Source: Deltaproteobacteria bacterium (GTDB lineage Bacteria; Myxococcota_A; UBA796; GCA-2862545). Taken from it: 64,000 nt of DNA. Shown in pieces: positions 17,490 to 26,959 of the stretch (position 1 is the stretch's first letter; each line of letters opens with the position of its first letter). Made by a program: the position numbers and the translations under genes. The stretch spans positions 62,001 through 126,000 of the forward strand of contig REDI01000050.1 in the NCBI GenBank assembly GCA_007693595.1, read 5' to 3'. The notes below the pieces were generated by a model, which saw only the letters and a list, made by a program, of their open reading frames with translations, was not told the origin of the DNA and searched no databases.

Positions 17490-18415
17490 CCGCCATCAGC
17501 CGCTTGCGGGACCGGGTGGGGCAGGCCATCGCAGAGCACGGGCTGTGGGAGCCAGGTCAGCGGGTGGCGGTCGCGGTGAGCGGAGGACTCGACTCGATCG
17601 CTCTGCTCGATCTCCTCTTGCGAACTCGGGGCCTGCATCGCGGCGTGCTCTCGGTGGTCACGGTCGACCACGGGCAACATGCCGAGAGCTCAGAGCACGC
17701 CCGGTTCGTCTTGGACGTGGCGCAGAGTTGGGGGGTCGAGGCGCGGCTCGTGTCGTTGGACCTGCCGTCGGGCTCTTCGGAGCGGGTGTGCCGAGAGGCC
17801 CGCTATGAGGCCTTCGGGGCGCTCGGGGTCGACCGGGTGGCGCTGGCACACCACCGCGACGATCAGAGTGAGACGGTGTTGCTCGCCTTGATCCGAGGCA
17901 GCGGAGCGGCAGGGCGCGCGGGCATGGCGTTTCGGCGGGGCCGCTACGTCCGGCCGCTCCTCGACGTCCCTCGCGCCGATCTACAGGCTTGGGTCTCGTG
18001 GCGGAGCCTCGAGTACGTCACAGATCCGACCAACGCCGATCCCCGCTTTCTTCGAAACCGTCTCCGCCTCGAGGTGCTCCCTGCCCTCGAGGCCGCCCGC
18101 CCCGGGTCCCGTCGGGCACTCGCCCGCGCGGCCTCCCATGCCCGCGATGATGAGGTTTTCCTTCAGAGGTGCCTCGACACCTGTAAAGCGGCAGCGCTCG
18201 ACGAGGGCGGCCTCTCGGCCGCGTGGGTGTCGTCCGGTCCCCCCGCGCTGGTGCGTAGAGCGTTGCAGCGCTTGGGTCCAGAGCTGGGCAGCGCGCACAT
18301 CGACGCCATCATTCGCCTCGCCCGCAGCGGCGGTGGGCGCCTCGACCTTCCCGGTGGCGGGCAGGTGCGTATACAGGACCAGAAGCTTCACTTGGTGTGG
18401 AGCTGCACCGACTGA
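17486..18415 (+). CDS. tilS: tRNA(Ile)-lysidine synthetase
   Basis: 309 residues. It attaches lysine to C34 of the CAU-anticodon isoleucine tRNA so that AUA is read as Ile. The PP-loop ATPase motif SGGLDS (about residues 33-38), VTVDHGQH and AHHRDDQSETVLL are intact, as is the DPTNADPRFLRNRLR block. It is short compared with the E. coli enzyme (432) and seems to lack most of the C-terminal domain. It starts inside the RNHCP gene (ATGA overlap), and ftsH follows after 64 bases. Confidence 0.93.
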   Translation: MTAISRLRDRVGQAIAEHGLWEPGQRVAVAVSGGLDSIALLDLLLRTRGLHRGVLSVVTVDHGQHAESSEHARFVLDVAQSWGVEARLVSLDLPSGSSERVCREARYEAFGALGVDRVALAHHRDDQSETVLLALIRGSGAAGRAGMAFRRGRYVRPLLDVPRADLQAWVSWRSLEYVTDPTNADPRFLRNRLRLEVLPALEAARPGSRRALARAASHARDDEVFLQRCLDTCKAAALDEGGLSAAWVSSGPPALVRRALQRLGPELGSAHIDAIIRLARSGGGRLDLPGGGQVRIQDQKLHLVWSCTD

Positions 18416-18479
18416 CGCGTGGTCCCGATGGGCCCTCGACGTTAGGAGCCCCCCTCCGATCGCCCGGGTCGCTCAACTC

Positions 18480-20324
18480 ATGAAGAACCTCTCTCGCAAC
18501 AACATCTTCTGGCTGATCGCCATCGCGCTCCTCCTAGGGGTCTTTTGGACCTCTCAGGTGGGGCTCGGCTCCTCCTCGGCGCTCGAATACTCCGAGTTCC
18601 AAGAGTCGGTGGCCGGCAACAACGTCAAAGACGTGGTCATTCAAGGCCAGAAGATCACGGGCAAGTTTCTCAACGAAGATCCCTTCTCGACCACCGGCCC
18701 CGTCGATCACACCGTCGTCGGCAAGCTCCTCGATGAGCACCAGGTGCGCTACACCTACGAGCCCGAGCCCGACAACACCCTGTGGACCATCGGCCTGACG
18801 GCCCTGCTCCCCCTCGGGGTCATGGTGCTCCTCTTCTTCTGGCTCATGCGCAACCTCCAGGGCACCAGTGGTCGCGCCATGAACTTCGGAAAGTCCAAGG
18901 CTCGACTGCACTCCGACTCGACCAAGCGGGTCACCTTCGACGACGTAGCGGGCATCGACGAGTCCAAGGAAGAGCTCGAAGAGATCGTCGAGTTTCTCAA
19001 GGATCCGCGCAGGTTCACTCGCCTCGGCGGTCGTATCCCCAAGGGGGTACTGCTCATGGGGCCGCCCGGAACGGGCAAAACCCTGCTGGCTCGCGCGGTC
19101 GCGGGAGAAGCGGGCGTGCCCTTCTTCTCGATCTCTGGTTCTGATTTCGTCGAGATGTTCGTCGGCGTGGGCGCGAGCCGGGTCCGCGACCTCTTCGAAC
19201 AGGGACGAAAGCACGCCCCCTGCATCATCTTCATCGACGAGATCGACGCGGTGGGCCGTCACCGCGGCACCGGGCTCGGGGGCGGGCACGACGAGCGCGA
19301 GCAGACCCTCAACCAGCTCCTCGTCGAGATGGATGGCTTCGAGGGCACCGAGGGCGTGATCCTCGTCGCGGCCACCAACCGCCCCGATGTGCTGGATCCC
19401 GCGCTCCTGCGCCCCGGTCGCTTCGATCGGCGCATCGCTGTCCCCGCCCCCGACGTCCGAGGTCGCGAGCAGATCCTCCAGATCCACAGCCGGCGCATCC
19501 CCCTCGCCGACGCGGTCGATCTCACGATCGTCGCCCGGCGCACCCCTGGTTTCTCGGGCGCAGACCTGGAGAACCTCTGCAACGAAGCCGCGCTCCTCGC
19601 CGCCCGCAAAGACAAGCGGCAGGTCGATCCCGAAGACTTCGACGCCGCGGTCGAGAAGATCTACATGGGCCCCGAGCAGCGCAGCCGGGTCATGCCCGAG
19701 CCCGAGAAACGAACGACGGCCTACCACGAAGCGGGCCATGCCATCGTGAGCCACTTCCTGCCTGGGCATGAGCCGGTCCACAAGATCACGATCATCCCGC
19801 GGGGCCGGGCGCTCGGCGTCACCATGTACCTGCAGGCCGAAGACCGCCTCTCGCACAGCCGCTCGGACATGCTCAAGCGCATCACCTCGGCCATGGGGGG
19901 GCGCGCCGCAGAGCAGGTGAAGTTCAGTCACTACACCTCCGGCGCTCAGAACGACCTTAAGCAGGCCACCCGCATCGCTCGCATGATGATCATGGATCTG
20001 GGTATGAGCGAAGACCTCGGCCCCGTCTCGTGGGGAGACGGTGATGACGAGCCCTTCCTCGGGCGGTCCATGGCGCAGCCCAAGTCCTTCTCCGAAGAGA
20101 CCTCGCGACGGATCGACTCCGAGGTCCGCGCGATCTGTCAGCGCGCCTACGACACCGCGCTGTCGATCCTCACCCAGAACCAGCGGGCCCTGGAGCGGGT
20201 CGCCGAAGCCCTGCTCGAGCACGAGAGCCTAACGGCCGAGCAGTTCACGTCCCTGGTCGAAGAGTCCGATCCGGTCCCGCCCGAGGGGATCCAGTGGATG
20301 CTGACCCCGGCGGCAGCCAAGTAA
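18480..20324 (+). CDS. ftsH: ATP-dependent zinc metalloprotease FtsH
   Basis: 614 residues, membrane-anchored quality-control protease. Two N-terminal membrane segments (about 10-28 and 102-122) flank a small periplasmic domain. The AAA module has Walker A GPPGTGKT (194-201), Walker [12 protein letters not shown] and the second-region-of-homology Arg pair in LRPGRFDRR. The zinc site is HEAGH (His416), with the distal Asp in a later helix. ATG 18480 is the only standard start that gives a normal FtsH N-terminus, although no clear Shine-Dalgarno sequence precedes it. The run tilS-ftsH-folP-cdaA-ybbR-glmM is a common bacterial arrangement. Confidence 0.98.
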   Translation: MKNLSRNNIFWLIAIALLLGVFWTSQVGLGSSSALEYSEFQESVAGNNVKDVVIQGQKITGKFLNEDPFSTTGPVDHTVVGKLLDEHQVRYTYEPEPDNTLWTIGLTALLPLGVMVLLFFWLMRNLQGTSGRAMNFGKSKARLHSDSTKRVTFDDVAGIDESKEELEEIVEFLKDPRRFTRLGGRIPKGVLLMGPPGTGKTLLARAVAGEAGVPFFSISGSDFVEMFVGVGASRVRDLFEQGRKHAPCIIFIDEIDAVGRHRGTGLGGGHDEREQTLNQLLVEMDGFEGTEGVILVAATNRPDVLDPALLRPGRFDRRIAVPAPDVRGREQILQIHSRRIPLADAVDLTIVARRTPGFSGADLENLCNEAALLAARKDKRQVDPEDFDAAVEKIYMGPEQRSRVMPEPEKRTTAYHEAGHAIVSHFLPGHEPVHKITIIPRGRALGVTMYLQAEDRLSHSRSDMLKRITSAMGGRAAEQVKFSHYTSGAQNDLKQATRIARMMIMDLGMSEDLGPVSWGDGDDEPFLGRSMAQPKSFSEETSRRIDSEVRAICQRAYDTALSILTQNQRALERVAEALLEHESLTAEQFTSLVEESDPVPPEGIQWMLTPAAAK

Positions 20325-20348
20325 AGAGCCGCGCGATAGGCGCTCCCT

Positions 20349-21161
20349 ATGGTCAAGCTCTCGCCGCAGATCATGGGCATCGTCAACCTGACCCCGGACT
20401 CCTTCTCGGATGGGGGCCGCTTCGTCGATCCGCGCGCCGCGATCGATCATGCGCACGCGCTGATCGAGCAGGGCGCGGACCTGCTGGATCTGGGCGCCGA
20501 GTCCACCCGGCCGGGAGCCGACCCGGTGAGCCCTTCTGAAGAGATCGACCGGCTGATCCCGGTGATCGAGGCGCTCCGAAGCGAGGGCACGGTCGTCCCC
20601 ATCAGCGTGGACACGACCAAGGCCGCGGTGGCGCGGATCGCCCTCGAAGCTGGCGCGAGCTGGATCAACGACGTGTCGGCGCTCCACGATCCCGACATGG
20701 CGTCGGTCTGTGCGGCCGCAGGGTGTACCCTGGTGCTCATGCACCGGCGCGGAACCCCCAAGACCATGCAGCGCGATACCTGCTACCACGACCTGATCGG
20801 CGAGGTGAGCGACTTTTTGGCGGATCGTGTCGTCCGGGCGGCTCAGGCAGGGATCGAACCCGAGCGGGTGGTGCTCGATCCGGGGGTTGGCTTCGGCAAG
20901 GCGTTAGGCGATAACCCGACCCTGATCGCCATGACCCCGCGCCTGCGCGCCACGGGCCATCGGGTGCTGATCGGGGCGAGCCGAAAGCGCTTCATCGGCG
21001 AGCTCACCGGCGTGCAAGAGCCCTCCGAGCGGGTGGCAGGCTCGATCGGTGCTGCGTTGGCGGCCGCCCAGCTCGGCGCCGACGTAGTGCGGGTGCACGA
21101 TGTGGGACCCACCGTTCAAGCTCTGCGGGTCTACCGGGCCATCTTGGAGGCCCAGTCGTGA
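20349..21161 (+). CDS. folP: Dihydropteroate synthase
   Basis: 270 residues. It condenses p-aminobenzoate with the pterin pyrophosphate in folate synthesis and is the sulfonamide target. The pterin and phosphate sites are visible: IMGIVNLTPDSFSDGG at the start, LDLGAESTRPGA, WINDVSAL, ILDPG-equivalent VLDPGVGFGK and the SRKRFIG loop, ending with RVHDVGPTVQALRV. It begins 24 bases after ftsH, and its stop overlaps the GTG of cdaA. Confidence 0.97.
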   Translation: MVKLSPQIMGIVNLTPDSFSDGGRFVDPRAAIDHAHALIEQGADLLDLGAESTRPGADPVSPSEEIDRLIPVIEALRSEGTVVPISVDTTKAAVARIALEAGASWINDVSALHDPDMASVCAAAGCTLVLMHRRGTPKTMQRDTCYHDLIGEVSDFLADRVVRAAQAGIEPERVVLDPGVGFGKALGDNPTLIAMTPRLRATGHRVLIGASRKRFIGELTGVQEPSERVAGSIGAALAAAQLGADVVRVHDVGPTVQALRVYRAILEAQS

Positions 21162-21982
21162 GTTGGCTGCTGTACCAGATCGAGCAGTCCCCGCTCGCGA
21201 CAGCGAGTATCATCGACTGGGTCGACATCGCGATCCTGGCCTGGCTGGCGTACCGGGGACTGCTTTTCTTGCGGGGCACGCGGGCCATGCAGAGCTTGAT
21301 CGGGCTCGGAGTGCTCGGGCTCGTCTACGTGCTCTCCGACGACATTGGCCTGCACACCCTGCACTGGGTGCTAGACAACCTCTTCGTCTGGCTGGTGCTC
21401 GCCATCGTGATCCTCTTTCAAGACGACATCCGGCGGGCCTTGGCCCGAGCGGGGGGCACGGTCTTTGGTCGGACCCAGCGTCGCGCCGACGCCCCGGTGC
21501 TCGAGGAGGTGATCCGCGCTTGCTTTTTACTGGCGAAGCGCAAGATTGGAGCCCTCATCGCGATCGAGCGCACCGCCGATCTCGCGAGCTACGCCGAGGG
21601 GGCCCACGTGCTCGACGCCTCGGCGAGCACCGAGCTCATCCAGTCGGTCTTTCACCCCACCAGCCCGCTGCACGATGGGGCGGTGCTCGTCTCGGGCTCC
21701 AGGGTCTTTGCAGCGGGTGCCTTCTTGCCCATCTCTCTCTCCAAAGAGGTCAGCCGTGCCTACGGCACGCGCCACCGGGCTGCCATCGGTCTGACCGAAG
21801 AGACCGACGCCATCTGCTTGGTGGTCAGCGAGGAGCGGGGCACGGTCAGCCTGGTTCAGTCGGGCAAGGTTGTCCCGGTCGCCGACGCGAACGATCTGCG
21901 GCAGCGGCTCCGCGAGGGCATGGAGCGCGGGCGCAAACACGAAGCGGGCACCCCCACCAGAGATGAGGCGAGCGATGCGTAA
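21158..21982 (+). CDS. cdaA: Diadenylate cyclase CdaA (cyclic di-AMP synthase)
   Basis: 274 residues. It makes cyclic di-AMP from two ATP. Three N-terminal membrane helices (about 19-35, 48-66, 73-88) precede the DAC domain, whose catalytic motifs LHDGAVLV and GTRHRAAIG are intact. The GTG at 21158 overlaps the folP stop. The next gene is YbbR (CdaR), its membrane partner, then GlmM, which in Firmicutes binds and inhibits CdaA. The same trio here predicts a cyclic di-AMP system tied to peptidoglycan precursor supply in what looks like a Gram-negative organism. Confidence 0.96.
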   Translation: MSWLLYQIEQSPLATASIIDWVDIAILAWLAYRGLLFLRGTRAMQSLIGLGVLGLVYVLSDDIGLHTLHWVLDNLFVWLVLAIVILFQDDIRRALARAGGTVFGRTQRRADAPVLEEVIRACFLLAKRKIGALIAIERTADLASYAEGAHVLDASASTELIQSVFHPTSPLHDGAVLVSGSRVFAAGAFLPISLSKEVSRAYGTRHRAAIGLTEETDAICLVVSEERGTVSLVQSGKVVPVADANDLRQRLREGMERGRKHEAGTPTRDEASDA

Positions 21983-22931
21983 GCTCCTGCGCCGTATGGG
22001 TCGCGCCATTCTACGGAACTGGCACTATAAGGTGCTCGCAGTCCTCGTGGCCTTGGTCGCGTGGTGGTACGTCCAGGCGAGCGACATCGACAACGCGACC
22101 CTCCGAGTCGAGGTCGAGTGGCTGATGCCCCAAGGCATGGTCACGACCGAGCCTCTGCCTTCCACGGTGCTCGTGACGGTGAGCGGTCCCCGCAACGCGC
22201 TGCGCCGGCTGCGCGAGGAAGAGCTGCGGATGCCTGTCGATGTAGGGGGCGATGGCAGCACGGAGGGCGAACACACCATCGAGCTCGAGGCGTCGGACCT
22301 GCGCGGCTTGCCCACCACGGTCACCGGCCTCGATGTCCGTCCCCCGACCCTCCGCTTCACCCTCGATGAGGTCGATACTCGAAAGGTCACGGTGATCCCA
22401 ACGGTGATCGGGGAGCCCCTCGAGGGCTGGGCCGTCGAAGAGGTGCGCGTCGATCCTGGGGTTGTCGATGTACGGGGCCCCCGCGTCCGGATCGAGACCA
22501 TGATCTCGGTCGAGACCGAGCCCATCGACGTCAGCGGCCTACGGCACGACCGGCGCTTTCAGGTTCGCCTGCAGCTCCCTCGCGGCGTCGAGGTCCTCGG
22601 GCCTTCCCAGGTCGAGGCTCGGGTAGACCTCGAGCCCCAGGTCGAGGCTCGGGTCTTCTCCGAGGTGCCCGTCTACGTCCGAGGCGCCACGGGCTGGGAG
22701 GTCGAGCCCGGGGTCGTTCGGGTTCACGCTGAGGGGCCTGCGGCCTCTCTCCGACAGATCCGAGACCGCGACGTCGTCTCGCAGGTCTTTCTTCCCGACG
22801 TGGCCTCTCGGGGGAGCTATGTCGTGAGCTTCGACGAGTCCGAGGGCGTGCGCGCCGAGGTCGTCCTGAGGGGTGAAGGGGTGAGGGTAGTCAAGGTAGA
22901 ACCTTCTGAGGTCAGAGTGGTGCGTCCATGA
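21975..22931 (+). CDS. ybbR: YbbR/CdaR-type regulator of diadenylate cyclase
   Basis: 318 residues. One N-terminal membrane helix (HYKVLAVLVALVAWWYVQ) is followed by about four tandem YbbR beta-domains outside the membrane. CdaR proteins bind CdaA in the membrane and modulate its activity. ATG 21975 is preferred over ATG 21963 because GAGGCGAG lies just before it; it overlaps cdaA by 8 bases, and the stop overlaps the glmM start by 4. A 19-base segment is repeated at 22606-22624 and 22636-22654, giving a repeated QVEAR pair in the third domain. Confidence 0.88.
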   Translation: MRKLLRRMGRAILRNWHYKVLAVLVALVAWWYVQASDIDNATLRVEVEWLMPQGMVTTEPLPSTVLVTVSGPRNALRRLREEELRMPVDVGGDGSTEGEHTIELEASDLRGLPTTVTGLDVRPPTLRFTLDEVDTRKVTVIPTVIGEPLEGWAVEEVRVDPGVVDVRGPRVRIETMISVETEPIDVSGLRHDRRFQVRLQLPRGVEVLGPSQVEARVDLEPQVEARVFSEVPVYVRGATGWEVEPGVVRVHAEGPAASLRQIRDRDVVSQVFLPDVASRGSYVVSFDESEGVRAEVVLRGEGVRVVKVEPSEVRVVRP

Positions 22932-24226
22932 TTCAGTTCGGTACAGATGGGATCCGCGGAGAGGCCGGGCGCCCTCCGCTAACCGCCGAGGTCGCGCTCC
23001 AGATCGGACGCGCCGCGGTCAAGCTGGCTCGAGAAGGCGGAGGAGAGCGGGTGATGATCGCGCGCGACACGCGCCCTAGTGGCCTCATGTTGGCCTACGG
23101 GGTGGCGGCAGGCGTCGCGGCGGAAGGCGGCGAGGCCGTGCTCATCGACGTCCTACCGACCTCCGCGCTGATGGCGAACCTGGCGGCCGGGGCTGCCGAG
23201 GTCGGGGTCATGGTCACAGCCAGCCACAATCCTGCCCCCGATAACGGGTTCAAGTTGATGTATCGGGGGGGGCGGAAGCTGTCCGAAGGGGCGGCCGAGC
23301 GCTTCGAGCGCTGGCTGACCGAGTCGCCCGGTCCGTCGGTTCCAGGGCAGATCCGAAGCGACGCCCTCGGAGCCCGCCAGGCTTACCAGCGCGCCCTTGA
23401 CGAGGTCGCTCCGCCCTCGGCCACGCTTCAGGGGGTACGGATTGGGGTCGACCTCTCCTTCGGTGCTGCGCAGGGCACCGCGCGGTGGCTCAAGGAGCGC
23501 TACCCCGGCGTGGAGTGGGTGCTGCGTGGGCGAGGGGAGGGCGTGATCAACGAGGGGGTCGGCAGCGAGCATCCCGCCGGGCTGGCCGAGGTCGTGCGCG
23601 CCGAGGGCTGCGACTTCGGCTTCGCCGTCGATGGCGACGCGGATCGCTGCGTCCTCATCGACGACCTCGGAGCGGTTGTGCCTGGCGATGTGCTGACGTG
23701 GTGGTTGGCGAGTCGCCTGCAGGTTCGGTCGCTGGCTACGACCGTGATGAGCACCAACGCCCTCGAGGCTGCGCTTACCGAGGTTCGGATCGAGCGCACC
23801 CCGGTGGGGGACCGACACTTGATGCACGCGATGCGCCAGCAGGGGATCCCGCTAGGCTGCGAAGAGAGCGGTCATGTGATCTTCCTCGATGGCTTGCCCG
23901 GTGGCGACGGGATCCTCACGGGACTCAAGGCCCTCTCCCTCGCGGAGCCCGACGTCCCCCTCTCCTCGCAGCTCCGTGCCTTCACCCCTTTTCCACGAAA
24001 GATCGGCGTGGTGCGGACCAGGGTGCGCCCCCCGCTCGAGACGCTCGACGCGCTTCAGCGGAGCATCGAGCGAGCCCCGCGGCGTCTGGGGCCAGGCGGT
24101 AGGGTCTTGGTGCGCTACTCTGGGACCGAGCCGGTCCTACGCTTGCTGGTCGAGGGGCCCGATGCTTCGGCCGTCCAACAGATCTTCGACGAACTCACTG
24201 AGCAGGCAAGGGAGTCCCTCCAATGA
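22928..24226 (+). CDS. glmM: Phosphoglucosamine mutase
   Basis: 432 residues. It interconverts glucosamine 6-phosphate and 1-phosphate on the way to UDP-GlcNAc. The phosphoserine loop is TASHNPAPDNGFK (Ser near 99), the Mg site DGDADR, the sugar loop CEESGH and the phosphate-binding end VRYSGTEPVLRLLVEG. The N-terminus MIQFGTDGIRG is typical. ATGA overlaps couple it to ybbR before it and nnr after it. It is a few residues shorter than E. coli GlmM, with no missing motif. Confidence 0.96.
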   Translation: MIQFGTDGIRGEAGRPPLTAEVALQIGRAAVKLAREGGGERVMIARDTRPSGLMLAYGVAAGVAAEGGEAVLIDVLPTSALMANLAAGAAEVGVMVTASHNPAPDNGFKLMYRGGRKLSEGAAERFERWLTESPGPSVPGQIRSDALGARQAYQRALDEVAPPSATLQGVRIGVDLSFGAAQGTARWLKERYPGVEWVLRGRGEGVINEGVGSEHPAGLAEVVRAEGCDFGFAVDGDADRCVLIDDLGAVVPGDVLTWWLASRLQVRSLATTVMSTNALEAALTEVRIERTPVGDRHLMHAMRQQGIPLGCEESGHVIFLDGLPGGDGILTGLKALSLAEPDVPLSSQLRAFTPFPRKIGVVRTRVRPPLETLDALQRSIERAPRRLGPGGRVLVRYSGTEPVLRLLVEGPDASAVQQIFDELTEQARESLQ

Positions 24227-25692
24227 AGCCCGTGACCTCTGCAGCGCAAGCTCGTGCCCTGGACCTCGCCTTCGTAGAGCGGACAGGGCTGCCCTCGCTC
24301 GTGCTCATGGAGTCCGCGAGTCGCGCGCTGGCCGAGCATGTTCGCACCCACTACCCGACCCAGGCTCGACGCGGGATCGTGGTGGTGTGTGGAGCCGGCA
24401 ACAACGGCGGCGACGGGTACGGGGCCGCACGGTGGCTGGCGAGCTGGGGCTATCCCGTTCGGATCTGGTCCCTCGCGGGACAGTCTTCCGGCGACGCCGC
24501 GGCGATGCGCAAAGCCTGCGTGCAGCTTGGTCTGCCGCGGTCTTCGGGGATCGAACAAGCGGGTGTGGTGATCGACGCGATCTTCGGCACGGGCCTCGAC
24601 CGCCCGATCACGGGTATCTTTGCCGAGGTCGTCCAGACGATCAACGACGCGGGCTCCGTGGTGGTCTCAGCGGATCTGCCCAGCGGGCTGTGCGCACAGA
24701 CCGGCACGATCCTGGGGGTCGCCGTCCGGGCTAGCTCGACGGTGAGCTTCGGGACGCTGAAGCCCGGCGTGCTCGCCGAGCCAGGCTCGGACCTCTGCGG
24801 AGCGGTCGAGGTCGCAGACCTCGGCTTCGGTGAGGTCGCAGATCGGGTCGCCGGAGTGGTCGAGCCCACCGATCTGATGGGCCGATGGCCCTCCAGGAGC
24901 GAGGGCGATCACAAGAACCGAAGCGGGCATCTCTTGGTCGTGGCGGGCTCGACCCACCTCTCGGGTGCTGCCTCGCTGACCTGCGCTGCGGCGCTGGCGG
25001 CTGGGGCTGGGCTCGTCACGCTGGCGACCTCGGCCGGCGCGGTGCGTACCCTGCGCGGCCTGCCTGCCGAGGTCATGCTCTTGGTGGTCGGCGAGGGCGA
25101 CGTCGTCGAGCCGCTTCCCAAGGCGGCCCTCTCGCGCCGCACCGCGCTGGCCGCGGGGCCTGGGCTGGGTAACGGGGTCGCGGATCTCTCGGGCGGCCTC
25201 GGCCGCTGGCTTCAGCGTCTTTGGATCGAGAGCCCGATGCCCATGGTCTTCGACGCCGACGCGCTCCCCCTGTCGCGCAGCGAGATCGGAGGTCCTCGCG
25301 TGGTGACCCCCCACCCGGGGGAGGCGGGTCGACTGCTGGGATGCGCGGCCTCCGAGGTCCAGGCGGACCGCTTCGGAGCCGCGCGTCGGCTGGGCGAACA
25401 CTACACGGCTGTCCTCAAGGGGCGACACACCCTCATCGCGACCCCAGACCGCCCCCTGATCGTCAACCCGACCGGCAACGCCGTGCTCGCCTCTGGGGGC
25501 ACGGGCGATGTCTTGACCGGGGTGATCGGGGCCCTGCTCGCGCGCGGGGTGAGCGCTCCAGACGCCGCCATGCTCGGGGTCTGGGTGCATGGTCGTGCCG
25601 CCGACCTCCTCGCGCAGAAGCGGGCCCATGGCTGGCGGGCGACCGATGTCATCCGAGCTCTCCCCGACGCGATCTCGGAGCTCTCCGCATGA
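24223..25692 (+). CDS. nnr: Bifunctional NAD(P)H-hydrate epimerase and ADP-dependent dehydratase
   Basis: 489 residues with two domains, repairing hydrated NAD(P)H. The N-terminal YjeF epimerase (about 1-215) has VCGAGNNGGDGYGAARWL and ADLPSGL. The C-terminal dehydratase (about 225-489), a ribokinase-like fold, has VTPHPGEAGRLLG and the GNAVLASGGTGDVLTG anion hole. Both look complete. It overlaps glmM and tsaE by 4 bases each, an arrangement with tsaE also seen in many proteobacteria. Confidence 0.95.
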   Translation: MKPVTSAAQARALDLAFVERTGLPSLVLMESASRALAEHVRTHYPTQARRGIVVVCGAGNNGGDGYGAARWLASWGYPVRIWSLAGQSSGDAAAMRKACVQLGLPRSSGIEQAGVVIDAIFGTGLDRPITGIFAEVVQTINDAGSVVVSADLPSGLCAQTGTILGVAVRASSTVSFGTLKPGVLAEPGSDLCGAVEVADLGFGEVADRVAGVVEPTDLMGRWPSRSEGDHKNRSGHLLVVAGSTHLSGAASLTCAAALAAGAGLVTLATSAGAVRTLRGLPAEVMLLVVGEGDVVEPLPKAALSRRTALAAGPGLGNGVADLSGGLGRWLQRLWIESPMPMVFDADALPLSRSEIGGPRVVTPHPGEAGRLLGCAASEVQADRFGAARRLGEHYTAVLKGRHTLIATPDRPLIVNPTGNAVLASGGTGDVLTGVIGALLARGVSAPDAAMLGVWVHGRAADLLAQKRAHGWRATDVIRALPDAISELSA

Positions 25693-26150
25693 GGGAGCGG
25701 CTGGTGTGCGCGACGGAGGCGCAGACCCTCGCGCTGGGGGTGGCGCTGGGAAGTGACGCCTTCGCGGGTATGGTGGTCTGCCTGAACGGGCCGCTCGGTG
25801 CGGGCAAGACCGTCCTCACTCGCGGTCTGGCGCGCGGCCTGGGCCTTTCGGGTACGATCTCCTCGCCGACCTACCAGCTCGTCGCGATCTACGAAGGAGG
25901 CCGCCTGCCGCTGTGGCACGCCGATCTCTACCGGCTCCCCGAGGGCGCGGATCTCCAAGATCTGGCGCTGGACCACGCGATGGAGGGGGTGCTCGTGGTC
26001 GAGTGGGCCGAGCGTTCCCCCGAGGAGCTGCCCTCGGAGCACCTCTGGGTCGACCTCGAGATCCTCAGCCACGGCCGCGCCCTGACCTTCCAGGCGCGTG
26101 GGCGGCACTACCACGCCACCGTGGAGCGTCTCGGTGACCTCCGACGATGA
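25689..26150 (+). CDS. tsaE: tRNA threonylcarbamoyladenosine biosynthesis ATPase TsaE
   Basis: 153 residues. This P-loop ATPase drives the TsaB-TsaD complex that makes t6A37 in tRNA. Walker A is GPLGAGKT (about 34-41), followed by SSPTYQLVAIYEG and HADLYRL, which are the TsaE signatures, and VVEWAER. It starts within the end of nnr (ATGA). The YciO/TsaC-like gene 36 kb away belongs to the family of enzymes acting earlier in this pathway. Confidence 0.95.
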   Translation: MRERLVCATEAQTLALGVALGSDAFAGMVVCLNGPLGAGKTVLTRGLARGLGLSGTISSPTYQLVAIYEGGRLPLWHADLYRLPEGADLQDLALDHAMEGVLVVEWAERSPEELPSEHLWVDLEILSHGRALTFQARGRHYHATVERLGDLRR

Positions 26151-26949
26151 AAGGCTGAGCTTCCGTCGGTCGCGCTCCGATCCGCGCCGAATGGCCCCGG
26201 TCTTCGTGCTGGTCGGCCTGATCCTGGTGGTTCTGATCGGTCGAGTGGTGTGGCCCACCTCGACGCCCCAGGGGGTCCTGATCGAGGTCGTAGGTGAGGT
26301 CCCGGCGCCCGGCTGGCACCGGATCGACCCTCCGACGCTCAAGCAGGCTCTCCGGGCGGCGGGCTCGTCTCACCAAGGTAGCGCCGCCACCCTGCACGAG
26401 GGAGATCGCGTGGTGGTGGAGCCCGACGGGGTACGGCTCCACCCCAGTGGCGATCCGCTGCTGGTCGCGATCCCGGTAGATCTGAACCTGGCCGATGCCG
26501 AGACCCTTCGTGCGGTCCCTGGGCTCGGGGACGAGTCCGCGAGGGCGATCCTAGAAGATCGGCTCCGGCGAGGCCCCTTCTATGCGGTCGATGACCTCAC
26601 CAGGGTGTCGGGCATCGGGGCGGAGACGGTGGCGTCGATCCGGGCGATGGTGACCGTCGGTGAGATTGGACCTAGACCAAAGCCTGGGCGTCTCGACCTC
26701 AACCGGGCCTCGGCCAGCCAGCTCGAGCGCCTACCGGGGATCGGTCCGGTGACCGCCGCGCGGATCGTGGTGGATCGCGACGAGAACGGCCCCTACGACC
26801 AAGTGGAAGACGTTATGAGGGTTCGCGGCGTTGGAAGAAAGATCCTCGCGAAGATCAGGCCTCATGTTCTGGTCTCGTCGTCCCCGAGCGGTCAACCTTT
26901 GTCCGCAAGCCCTCCAGAGGGCGTGGACGCCGCCCGAGCCCCCAGGTAA
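26134..26949 (+). CDS. ComEA-like membrane protein with SLBB-type and two helix-hairpin-helix regions
   Basis: 271 residues from GTG 26134 (GGAG 7 bases before), overlapping tsaE by 17 bases. Order: short basic cytoplasmic tail, one membrane helix (about 22-38), a SLBB-like beta region (IEVVGEVPAPGWHRI), then two helix-hairpin-helix units: VDLNLADAETLRAVPGLG and LDLNRASASQLERLPGIG. ComEA binds incoming DNA in the periplasm during transformation. The duplicated HhH is an elaboration, and the SLBB-HhH order matches ComEA. No comEC or pilin genes are nearby, so competence is only a possibility. Confidence 0.8.
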   Translation: MTSDDERLSFRRSRSDPRRMAPVFVLVGLILVVLIGRVVWPTSTPQGVLIEVVGEVPAPGWHRIDPPTLKQALRAAGSSHQGSAATLHEGDRVVVEPDGVRLHPSGDPLLVAIPVDLNLADAETLRAVPGLGDESARAILEDRLRRGPFYAVDDLTRVSGIGAETVASIRAMVTVGEIGPRPKPGRLDLNRASASQLERLPGIGPVTAARIVVDRDENGPYDQVEDVMRVRGVGRKILAKIRPHVLVSSSPSGQPLSASPPEGVDAARAPR

Positions 26950-26959
26950 GAGGCGAGGG

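Noticed and set aside
18534-20222. 562-codon open frame antisense to ftsH
   Set aside because: FtsH is certain on the other strand; the antisense product has no motifs and a composition typical of a shadow frame.
22606-22654. Two 19-base direct repeats in ybbR as a mobile-element footprint
   Set aside because: They lie 30 bases apart within the reading frame, coding a repeated QVEAR, and fit slippage or domain drift rather than insertion.
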